Shown one piece after another: positions 29,398 to 35,626 of a stretch of DNA of 35,626 nucleotides; the first letter of the stretch is position 1; every line of letters begins with the position of its first letter. The stretch is from a virus: IMG/VR virus record IMGVR_UViG_3300014720_000006, positions 1 to 35,626 of that record; one strand, written 5' to 3'. Under the pieces are notes generated by a model. The model searched no databases and was not told the DNA's origin. It saw only the letters and a list, made by a program, of their open reading frames with translations. The position numbers were made by a program, and so were the translations under genes.

Positions 29398-31647
29398 TTA
29401 CAGTCCTCGAGTTGGCTCAACAGGCCCTAACTGGCCCATTAGCTGAGTTTCGAGAGGAGGGGCTTCCGGCATAGCCTCTGCCTCGGGGATGGGTGATTTT
29501 GCCGGATTAGATGGAAGTTGGGTTGCCTGCAAAGGACTTGCTGGCGGCATGGGTTCTTGCATCATGCCCATAGGGACTTGCTCAGGTCCAGCAGGAGCTG
29601 GCGTAGGCATAATCAGATCGGCAGCCTTTACCCGGTAGAACATCGGGAACATTTCGAGCTGCATTAGCATCTGAGCAAATTTAGGGTTCACCTTTGCCTG
29701 CTCGAGCATGAACATTTCGTGCGTAAACACATGATCCACGAGGTTACGCTGCTTTTCTGGCTCAGTCTTATACTTGAAGCTAAACTCTTGAATCTGACGA
29801 GTGTGGACCTTCCAGTGCACAAGGTGATTCTCAAACTCCTCAGGGGCCATAGCCTCCGCTTCGTCAGGAGTCGCCTCAAGTAACTTTTCAGTCTCAGCTT
29901 CAGCGGATCTAACCGCAACAGTCGCTGCATCTACAAACTTATCAGACTGTGCAAGATCAAGCATATCAATAACTTGCTCGCCGGTGAACTTGTCAGGGAA
30001 ACGTTCTGAAAGATCGAGAAGAGTCTGCGTCCGTGCTGCGACCGACTTAGGCAGAGCGGAAGAGTTCTGAATCCGAATGTCATAGTCAGAGTTAAGGTCG
30101 GCAGCCTTAAAGAACTCCGTCATGTATTCGTTATTCTTACCTAATACCCGCACCAGGCGCTTGTCTGACTCGTCGTAATAGTCGTGCGCGACCGAGAGAG
30201 TCATCTCAGCTATCTGACGAATACACTCGTTCCACTTCAACACAAGCTCGTTATACCGCTCAGACTCCTGCTCAGAGAGGAACTGAAGCGCAACCCCTGC
30301 TTTAATACCGGGAGGCGGCTCACCTCGAGACACGCCAAAGACCCCGGAGATTTGTTGGAACTCCTCTTTAAGGTCAGCCCGGAACTTGAACACATCAGCA
30401 GGGACACTTTGAGCCACGGCAAGAGCAGGCGGCTGTGGCCCCTTATACTGCACAATCGTAATGTCATTCCCTAACTTCTGAATATCGGTAGATCCAGCCG
30501 GGACCATCCATTTCGGATGCGATACGAGCAGGATATTCCGCAGAATCATGTTCGTCAGGTTGTTATAGGTGCCCGTCAACCCTTTGATGACTTCAAAGAA
30601 GCTGTGGCCGTAAAGCTCGCCAGGGTAGTCAATGTCGGTAAACCGAACAAACGGAAGGCCCTGGTGCGAGTAAGGCGCCTCTGTATTCTCTAGGATACAG
30701 TCCTTTGTGAACTGAATGATCCGGCCCTTTTCCATGCCAGGCTGTTTCTTGGCAAAGAAGGTAAAGACCGTGCATTCATTCCGAACCGGGCGCAGTTCCA
30801 TCCGGTCATAATCATAGATCTGATCGTTATGCGTCTTAATCTGAGACGCCTTCTCAGGGTACTCGATCCGAAGAGTGTCGCAATTCACCTGCTTCTTCGT
30901 AAAACAATACTTCACCTGCTCAAGCCGTGGCTGCTTATCAAGCAGCACCTCAGGGCTAAGCTCAATTCGGTAGTCTACGTCACCCACTCGCACCGGGCGC
31001 TCGACAAACAGGGGCTTTCCAGACTCGCTTTTGCGCTGCGAGCCGTTCTCATCCATGAGCGGAATCTTAGCGCCGTGTTTTTTCTTCGCCTCAACATAGG
31101 CAGGGCTAAGCGGACCCATGTCCTCGTTCCAGTCGACAAACAAGTAGCTCTCGCCAGTAATCATGGCATGAGTCGCAAGCTCAAGTTGCAAGCGCCCCTC
31201 AAATTCTTGCTCGTACCAGATATGGTCTAAAAGCCCTTTACAGGCTTTAGCCGAAAGTTTGTCCTGTAGCTCATCGTTAGTCGGCAGGACAGCGACAGCG
31301 GGGCGGAACTTAATCAAACGGCTTGCCCGATTCTTCGTCAGGTCAAACAAATGGTTAGCGACAATTTTGCGTAAAAATGTCGACCGATCCGCAGCACGAT
31401 CTCGGTTCTCAGCGCGGGCCTCACTCTCCTGGTACTGAATGCCCTTATATAGCGCCAGGTTGCGCCTCTGAATCCGAATCCTAGGCTCATTCTCATGCTC
31501 GAGAAAGTGAAGCTCAGCCTGAAGCCAATTCAGGATTTCCTTCTCATTCGACGGGTCGTCCAGGTCTAGAGCGTAAATCGGCTTAGATGGCTGAGAGTAA
31601 ACCTTGTCAGAGTTCAAGTCGTCGAAAGAATAGGCAGTCGTGCTCAT
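29398..31647 (-). CDS. Portal protein, 749 aa (podovirus-like)
   Basis: Length and layout fit large podovirus portals: a clip/stem region, LYGHSFFEVIKGLTGTYNNLTNMILRN (residues about 350-376, a central helix) and VSRGEPPPGIKAGVALQFLSEQESERYNELVLKW (about 450-483), a long helix. The C-terminal 80 residues are Pro/Met-rich and probably disordered. It forms the dodecameric DNA gate and binds terminase and adaptor. AAGGTTAA precedes the ATG. It belongs to a family common in environmental podoviruses. Confidence 0.88.
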   Translation of the reverse strand: MSTTAYSFDDLNSDKVYSQPSKPIYALDLDDPSNEKEILNWLQAELHFLEHENEPRIRIQRRNLALYKGIQYQESEARAENRDRAADRSTFLRKIVANHLFDLTKNRASRLIKFRPAVAVLPTNDELQDKLSAKACKGLLDHIWYEQEFEGRLQLELATHAMITGESYLFVDWNEDMGPLSPAYVEAKKKHGAKIPLMDENGSQRKSESGKPLFVERPVRVGDVDYRIELSPEVLLDKQPRLEQVKYCFTKKQVNCDTLRIEYPEKASQIKTHNDQIYDYDRMELRPVRNECTVFTFFAKKQPGMEKGRIIQFTKDCILENTEAPYSHQGLPFVRFTDIDYPGELYGHSFFEVIKGLTGTYNNLTNMILRNILLVSHPKWMVPAGSTDIQKLGNDITIVQYKGPQPPALAVAQSVPADVFKFRADLKEEFQQISGVFGVSRGEPPPGIKAGVALQFLSEQESERYNELVLKWNECIRQIAEMTLSVAHDYYDESDKRLVRVLGKNNEYMTEFFKAADLNSDYDIRIQNSSALPKSVAARTQTLLDLSERFPDKFTGEQVIDMLDLAQSDKFVDAATVAVRSAEAETEKLLEATPDEAEAMAPEEFENHLVHWKVHTRQIQEFSFKYKTEPEKQRNLVDHVFTHEMFMLEQAKVNPKFAQMLMQLEMFPMFYRVKAADLIMPTPAPAGPEQVPMGMMQEPMPPASPLQATQLPSNPAKSPIPEAEAMPEAPPLETQLMGQLGPVEPTRGL

Positions 31648-31656
31648 GGTTTAACC

Positions 31657-31872
31657 TTACCCTAGGTTCTCAAAAATATCTTTGGTCAGACTATCGCGCA
31701 CGTCATCCGTCATTTTCTGGAACGTGCTGTCAGCCGGGACGTATTGGATCGAATGGGTAGACTTTTGCATCGCCTTAAGCTCAGTGGTCGCCCACCAAAG
31801 GGCCGCAAGCGTGAATATTTGGACCACGAACATGATTAAAAACCCTGCTGTCATCCACACCATTAGTTCCAC
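31657..31872 (-). CDS. Single-span membrane protein between terminase and portal, 71 aa
   Basis: Residues about 5-28 form a strong membrane span (WMTAGFLIMFVVQIFTLAALWW), followed by a charged soluble tail (TELKAMQKSTHS, then DVRDSLTKDIFENLG). It overlaps the terminase stop by 10 bases. Membrane proteins are unusual at this point of a head operon; it may be a minor virion or entry component or a holin-like factor. No family recognised. Confidence 0.65.
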   Translation of the reverse strand: MELMVWMTAGFLIMFVVQIFTLAALWWATTELKAMQKSTHSIQYVPADSTFQKMTDDVRDSLTKDIFENLG

Positions 31873-33284
31873 TCCATCTCATAATCATCCACGGGCTCAC
31901 CTGTTTCCGTAAACCCTGGGAAGTCGTCAGTGATTCGCGCCCCTCGGAAGTCTTCAGACTCCTCTTTGAGCACTTCGGTCGTCTTGACTAGACTATACTT
32001 GTCTGCGTCCAGGACATAGCGCAAGCAATCAATGGCATGATCGTTTTGCTTTAGAATCTTTCCCTTGTCGTCTTTGCGATAGTTCAATAGCTCCCACTTA
32101 AGCTTCTGACACCTGTCCGAAAGAACTAGGTTACCTGAGAGTAGCAGGTCTTTGATAAGCGACAACCCCGATACCTTGTCGGACTTCGACTTTTGAGTTG
32201 GCTCAAGCCCCTCTCCGAAGTGGTCTAGCATCTCGTTTGCAAACCACGTCTCGGCTTCGTCATATCCCTGACGCCACTCTTTCCGAGGCTGTAACTCGTT
32301 CCGTTTGGCTAGCGCACGATTCCCGATCTTTAAGACTGTCATCTCGCTCTGAGTCGTCTCGTAAATCTCGTCTAGGACGTACACCTTGCGGGAGTACGGA
32401 TTGATAGCGATAAACAGGCAAGCAAAGCACGAGGCACCGGCAGGATCTGCCCACCAGTACCAGTCTAGCTTCCTTGCATCCTTGGCTATCTCAGCAAGCA
32501 AGGCCCCGTGAGGTCTGACGTGCTTCGCAGGGTCAAACATGGGGAAGATTGTAGAAGCACCTCCGCGGACAAAAAGGGCCTCATATTCTCGCTCCCACTT
32601 GTCCCCCTCGCCTTTGAGATATAGCTCCGCCTTCTTCGTCTCGAGCCACTCCTTCGGGATGTGCGGGTTAGAGGACGTAGGGAAGCGGAAGAAGGCCTTG
32701 GCCGGATCCCTCAGGCACTCGGCGGCTAGATGCACGAAATGGTTCTCAGTCTCGGGTGGCGTACCGATCACAAACAAAGGCGCATCGTGAGCCGCTCGGT
32801 TTGGATCGAAGGCGTCGTGAAACTCAGGTCGGAAGTCTTTAAACTCGTCGTAGACAATGAGGCCTTTCGGCTTGACTCCGCGATAAGCGTCTACGTTGTC
32901 GGACCCATCTAGCTTGATAAATGAGCCGTTCTCAAACTCAATGCGACACTCGGTGTTATTGATCGCACGGACCCACTTGAGCGGCCCAAAGCTTTGAATC
33001 CGCCGAGACGCCCAAAGGATCTCCTTCGCTTGTTTTTGGTAAGGCGCGAAGTAGTAGTTCTCTGAGCCCGGGAACGTGTAGGCCCAGCGCCACAGTAGGT
33101 AACTCATGAGTTCGGTCTTGCCGAAGTTACGGCCACACTGCGCGAACACGAGGCGCTTGCGTTCCGCGAGTAGTGCGCGTCCGACCATGATTTGAGCCGG
33201 GTGCGGGTTCCAGGTAGAGTGCAGGGCCTCGAGGCCTTTAGCAATGCGGGCAAGCTCGAGAAGGGCGCGGTCCTTAGTTATCAC
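31863..33284 (-). CDS. terL: Terminase large subunit, 473 aa
   Basis: The ATPase half has the Walker A-like GRNFGKT (51-57), Walker B LIVYDE (142-147) and the coupling motif FVIGTPPETEN (171-181). The RNase-H-like nuclease half has ADPAG (Asp280), YDEAE (Asp342, Glu343) and NDHAIDCLRY (Asp415/Asp419). It pumps DNA into the prohead and cuts it. GTG start at 33284 with GGAG 7 bases upstream, overlapping the preceding gene by 11 bases. The nuclease is complete, so the packaging motor looks functional. Confidence 0.93.
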   Translation of the reverse strand: MITKDRALLELARIAKGLEALHSTWNPHPAQIMVGRALLAERKRLVFAQCGRNFGKTELMSYLLWRWAYTFPGSENYYFAPYQKQAKEILWASRRIQSFGPLKWVRAINNTECRIEFENGSFIKLDGSDNVDAYRGVKPKGLIVYDEFKDFRPEFHDAFDPNRAAHDAPLFVIGTPPETENHFVHLAAECLRDPAKAFFRFPTSSNPHIPKEWLETKKAELYLKGEGDKWEREYEALFVRGGASTIFPMFDPAKHVRPHGALLAEIAKDARKLDWYWWADPAGASCFACLFIAINPYSRKVYVLDEIYETTQSEMTVLKIGNRALAKRNELQPRKEWRQGYDEAETWFANEMLDHFGEGLEPTQKSKSDKVSGLSLIKDLLLSGNLVLSDRCQKLKWELLNYRKDDKGKILKQNDHAIDCLRYVLDADKYSLVKTTEVLKEESEDFRGARITDDFPGFTETGEPVDDYEMEWN

Positions 33285-33618
33285 TCGGTATCTCCAGCGG
33301 CGTCACGTCGACGGCCTTAGCGAATGGGTCGGCGTACAGAATCGCCTCGACCTCCTTTGGCGTGAGGGCGACCTGGACCTCGGTTACGGTCCCTGAGTGC
33401 TCGACTGCCTTGAGCTGGGCGCGAGTGTACTTGAGGAGTGCAGTGTAAGCCTGCAGGCGCTCGCCATCCTTTAGGTCTCCGAAGACGAGAAGCTCGAGCA
33501 CTGCGCGCAGATCTGCGTCGGGTCCCAGGTCCTTCCCTGTGAGTTCGTGCAGTATGTCGCGCACGGCTTCGATTGACGTGCGGCGCTTCTCTTTAGGCTG
33601 TCCCGGCGGGTGAGGCAC
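33274..33618 (-). CDS. Probable small terminase subunit, 114 aa
   Basis: GTG start overlaps the previous stop by one base (TAGTG). It is directly upstream of TerL. The N-terminus is basic (PGQPKEKRRTSIEAVRDIL), followed by helices (ADLRAVLELLVFGDLKDG, YTALLKYTRAQLKAVEH) and a C-terminal extension. Short helical proteins here usually recognise the packaging site. The sequence itself does not show the typical helix-turn-helix plainly, so this is by position; the AT-hook gene before it is a rival. Confidence 0.6.
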   Translation of the reverse strand: MPHPPGQPKEKRRTSIEAVRDILHELTGKDLGPDADLRAVLELLVFGDLKDGERLQAYTALLKYTRAQLKAVEHSGTVTEVQVALTPKEVEAILYADPFAKAVDVTPLEIPSDN

Positions 33619-33914
33619 TAAATACCCTTCGGAGGGCGTCCACGGCGTCGTGGGGCTTCGGTAGCGTCTAGCGCGGCGTCCACCAGGTCGACGGCTTTCT
33701 GAGTAGGCTCGAGGGCCTTGAGCATCGTCAAGAGATCGGGGAGTGGCCAGTCCTTGTAGCGGTTTTCAAGATAGTCGGCGCAGCGGGCTTTGATGATCGC
33801 GTGGATCACGTCCGTCAGGAGGGCGTGGTCAGGGCTAACGCCTAGTATCCGGGAGAAGTAATCGTCTGAGGTCTCGAGGTCGGCGCGGCAAGCTTCCAGG
33901 GTACGATGAAACAT
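33618..33914 (-). CDS. AT-hook DNA-binding protein, 98 aa, first gene of the late operon
   Basis: The C-terminus ends APRRRGRPPKGI, a textbook AT-hook (GRP flanked by basic residues) that binds the minor groove of AT-rich DNA. The rest is helical (LLTDVIHAIIKARCADYLENR). It opens the leftward operon and is coupled to the presumed small terminase. It could recognise the packaging region or regulate the divergent control region. An inverted repeat 10 bases upstream of its start (33924-33938) is a possible target. Confidence 0.65.
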   Translation of the reverse strand: MFHRTLEACRADLETSDDYFSRILGVSPDHALLTDVIHAIIKARCADYLENRYKDWPLPDLLTMLKALEPTQKAVDLVDAALDATEAPRRRGRPPKGI

Positions 33915-33923
33915 TTACATGGA

Positions 33924-33938
33924 GTGTATGTTATACAC
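33924..33938. promoter_or_regulatory. Perfect 15-bp inverted repeat, candidate operator
   Basis: GTGTAT (33924-33929), GTT, ATACAC (33933-33938). It lies 10 bases upstream of the first gene of the late operon, overlapping a leftward -10-like TATAAC. A DNA-binding dimer such as the RHH protein (3394) could use it to control late genes. No -35 box matches the consensus well, so the promoter itself is unsure. Confidence 0.5.
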
Positions 33939-33946
33939 GGTAAACC

Positions 33947-34132
33947 TTACAAGCGGAAAGCGCGGGGCGAGTGTTTTGGGGCGCACGAGGTCTGCCTTTT
34001 TTCATGGCCTAGTGCGTAAACATTATTTTGCGATTTTTTTTCCTCAATGATTTCAAGCACTCTCACACCTAACGCCCTGCATCCTTTCTTTAGAGCGCAG
34101 TCCTGGCACGGGTCCTGCTTATAGAAAGGCAT
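33947..34132 (-). CDS. Cys-rich small protein, 61 aa (uncertain)
   Basis: It has CQDC at residues 9-12, a later Cys18 and Cys50, and a basic tail. Its ATG (34130-34132) overlaps that of the rightward gene at 34131 on the opposite strand, so the genes share their start. It lacks a convincing ribosome site, and the other strand has one within it for the rightward gene. The remainder of the gap 33915-34130 contains a T8 run (34034-34041) but no clear promoter. Low confidence. Confidence 0.35.
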   Translation of the reverse strand: MPFYKQDPCQDCALKKGCRALGVRVLEIIEEKKSQNNVYALGHEKRQTSCAPKHSPRAFRL

Positions 34133-34316
34133 GAAACAAACGACCTACAAAAACGCAGACAACCAAGACGTGACTCTCTACACCACCCAGAATGGCGCTG
34201 TGACTTATATCGCAGAAACCGGGGACCTCTCCGTTTACTTTCGAAATGTCCACGGCGACTTAAGCTTCGCTTGCGGCGCCAATAGCCTCGAAGGCGCTCT
34301 CAGCCTGATCCAGTAA
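34131..34316 (+). CDS. Hypothetical protein, 61 aa, first gene of the rightward block
   Basis: ATG 34131 follows AGAAAGG. The protein (MKQTTYKNADNQDVTLYTTQ) is beta-rich by pattern and ends in a helix (NSLEGALSLIQ). It is closed by an intrinsic terminator 7 bases after the stop, so it is a monocistronic unit. Function unknown; its place at the divergent junction fits an early regulator or host-takeover peptide, which is only context. Confidence 0.65.
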   Translation: MKQTTYKNADNQDVTLYTTQNGAVTYIAETGDLSVYFRNVHGDLSFACGANSLEGALSLIQ

Positions 34317-34323
34317 CCCGATC

Positions 34324-34350
34324 GGGGCCCACGGAAGGGCCCCTTTATTT
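34324..34350 (+). terminator. Rho-independent terminator
   Basis: GGGGCCC (34324-34330) pairs with GGGCCCC (34337-34343) around ACGGAA, followed by TTTATTT. It stands between the 61-residue gene and the Gp88-type gene. The T-run is broken by one A, so read-through is likely. Confidence 0.8.
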
Positions 34351-34386
34351 CGCTCTCGTTCGTAATACAAACCAAAGGTGAACCAT

Positions 34387-34998
34387 ATGAAAACGTCATT
34401 TCTCTCGACAAACGAAAAGCTTTCTCGGTCCGGCATCTACTCTTGGGGGATCCCCGCTTATAAAGCAGCGAGCGGGATGATCACTTGCCCCGGCGCCAAC
34501 GCGTGCATTGCGGGGTGCTACGCTAAAAACGGACGTTACGTCATGCCTAACGTAAAAGCGGCTCAGGAGCGCCGACTAGCCTTGGCTCTAAGCGCCGACT
34601 TTGTGTCAGTCCTCTCGGCGGAGATTCAGGCGCGCAAGGTTCACAAATTGCGCGTGCATGATTCAGGCGACTTCTTTTCTCTGAAGTATCTGCAGGCATG
34701 GGCAGAAATCGCACGTCAGAACCCGAAGACTCTTTTCTACGCTTACACTAAAATGCTCCCGCTTCTCGATAATGTCGTTTTACCAGGCAATTTCGTCGTC
34801 ATTAAATCGGCCGGAGGGAAGTGGGACAACTTGATTGATCAGTCAAAAGACCGTCACTCTCGAGTATTCTCGAGTCAGTCAGAACTCATGGCGGCCGGTT
34901 ATGCTGACGTCACCAAACTTGATTCCCGTGCGTACGGGAAGAATCCTAAAATCGGTCTTGTCTACCACGGACCAAAGTCTAAGGCGTTCGCCGCATGA
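34387..34998 (+). CDS. Gp88-family phage protein, 203 aa
   Basis: ATG 34387 has AAAGGTGAA upstream; a GTG at 34378 is less suited. The motif CPGANACIAGCYAKNGRY (Cys34, Cys40, Cys44) and HDSGDFF (91-97), then YAYTKMLPLL, are the signature of the mycobacteriophage gene-88 family, widespread in phages. The three spaced cysteines look like a metal or iron-sulphur site; the biochemical role is unknown to me. It is followed by a tiny membrane gene and the methyltransferase-like gene, all coupled or close. Confidence 0.8.
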   Translation: MKTSFLSTNEKLSRSGIYSWGIPAYKAASGMITCPGANACIAGCYAKNGRYVMPNVKAAQERRLALALSADFVSVLSAEIQARKVHKLRVHDSGDFFSLKYLQAWAEIARQNPKTLFYAYTKMLPLLDNVVLPGNFVVIKSAGGKWDNLIDQSKDRHSRVFSSQSELMAAGYADVTKLDSRAYGKNPKIGLVYHGPKSKAFAA

Positions 34999-35081
34999 TT
35001 CTAGACCCCACCCACCTAGGGGAAGCCCTGGCAGTCATTGCCGGGGTCCTCCTCATGCTTTCCGTCCTGATTGACGTATAA
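34995..35081 (+). CDS. Membrane micro-protein, 28 aa
   Basis: ATG overlaps the Gp88 gene stop (ATGA). The peptide MILDPTHLGEALAVIAGVLL continues MLSVLIDV, essentially one transmembrane helix. It lies between two well-supported genes, so translational coupling makes expression likely. Function unknown. Confidence 0.5.
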   Translation: MILDPTHLGEALAVIAGVLLMLSVLIDV

Positions 35082-35099
35082 CTAACAAAGGGGCCGATT

Positions 35100-35626
35100 A
35101 TGAAAGTTCTCATTGCCTGTGAGTTTTCCGGTATCGTGAGGGACGCTTTTTCTGCTCTTGGGCACTCCGCTATGTCTTGTGATCTTTTGCCTTCCGAAAC
35201 TCCTGGAAGGCATCACCGAGGGGACGTTCTCGAGGTACTCTCTGACGGGTGGGATTTAATGATCGCGCATCCTCCTTGCACCTATCTTTCGGTAAGCGGC
35301 ATGCACTGGACAACTCGAGGTTTGCGAGACTCAAAGCTGACTGAAGACGCACTCAGCTTCGTGAGGCTTCTTCTTGACGCACCGATTCCGCGAATTGCTT
35401 TAGAGAATCCGGTTTCAATAATCTCCACACGAATCAGAAAGCCGGATCAGATAATTCAACCATGGCAATTCGGGCACGATGCCAGCAAGAAAACATGCCT
35501 CTGGCTGAAGAACCTTCCTCCGCTCATGCCGACAAGCGTCATCAGAAAACATCGTTATTCGAATCAGACTGAGAACGGACAAAACAAGCTGAGCCCTTCG
35601 GCCAACCGATGGAAGCTTAGATCAAA
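35100..35626 (+). CDS. C5-cytosine-methyltransferase-like protein, 5' part (continues at 1-175)
   Basis: AAAGGGG precedes ATG 35100. The protein starts MKVLIACEFSGIVRDAFSAL (motif I-like) and has AHPPCTYL (Pro-Pro-Cys 58-60, catalytic-loop motif IV) and RIALENPVS (Glu-Asn 102-103, motif VI). It is only 192 residues when joined across the window ends, shorter than full C5-methyltransferases (300 or more) and lacking an obvious target-recognition domain. The family is very common in phages. It may modify phage DNA or be a degenerate relative with another role. Confidence 0.75.
   Translation, partial: MKVLIACEFSGIVRDAFSALGHSAMSCDLLPSETPGRHHRGDVLEVLSDGWDLMIAHPPCTYLSVSGMHWTTRGLRDSKLTEDALSFVRLLLDAPIPRIALENPVSIISTRIRKPDQIIQPWQFGHDASKKTCLWLKNLPPLMPTSVIRKHRYSNQTENGQNKLSPSANRWKLRS
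35504..35626. repeat. Terminal direct repeat, right copy
   Basis: Identical to 1-123. The two copies let the methyltransferase-like frame close, so about 35,503 bases are unique. Confidence 0.95.

Noticed and set aside
34021-34045. Terminator at the T8 run near 34034
   Set aside because: No stable hairpin precedes it and no rightward gene lies upstream.
34378-34386. Earlier GTG start for the Gp88-type gene
   Set aside because: The AAAGGTGAA ribosome site overlaps that codon and is correctly placed for the ATG at 34387 instead.

Overview
The window looks like one complete, circularly closed genome of a tailed phage (Caudoviricetes) with podovirus-like virion genes. The first 123 bases (1-123) are identical to the last 123 (35504-35626). 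A methyltransferase-like gene starts at 35100, runs off the right edge and finishes in frame at 175 on the left, so the molecule is about 35,503 bp, either circular or circularly permuted in the assembly. The genetic code is standard and genes are packed with many ATGA, TAATG and GTGA overlaps. The lysis genes and a lipoprotein suggest a Gram-negative host; nothing in the sequence names it more closely.

Layout: there are two large divergent transcription blocks. The rightward block runs from 34131 through the join to 5616. It carries many small proteins, several with paired cysteines of zinc-ribbon type, a Gp88-family protein, a C5-methyltransferase-like protein, a RecT-like annealing protein, a ribbon-helix-helix regulator, a tRNA-Asn(GUU) and clear intrinsic terminators. 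A metallophosphoesterase gene with a homing-endonuclease-type repeat lies backwards inside this block (1707-2654). The leftward block runs from 33914 down to 5537 and is the virion and lysis operon. In order it holds an AT-hook protein and a candidate small terminase, large terminase, a membrane peptide, portal, scaffold, major capsid protein, a run of small virion-like proteins, three fibre/receptor-binding-like proteins, tail adaptor, nozzle, internal (ejection) virion proteins including one of 1043 residues, a lytic transglycosylase, holin-like and spanin-like small genes, a HExxH putative metallopeptidase and a VRR-NUC-type nuclease. The two blocks meet tail to tail with an 80-bp overlap near 5537-5616.

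How it works together (inference): the rightward genes would act early on DNA recombination, regulation and modification, and the leftward genes make and release the particle. I see no DNA or RNA polymerase, helicase, primase, integrase or classical repressor, so replication must lean on the host or on unrecognised small genes.

Unusual signals: the palindrome CTCGAG occurs about 53 times (about 9 expected) yet is absent from an 11-kb stretch around the fibre and capsid genes; a tRNA-like element in the late operon has an aberrant anticodon arm; there is a long structured leader at 721-770; a zinc-ribbon gene is duplicated; and an apparent leaderless promoter drives the RHH regulator.
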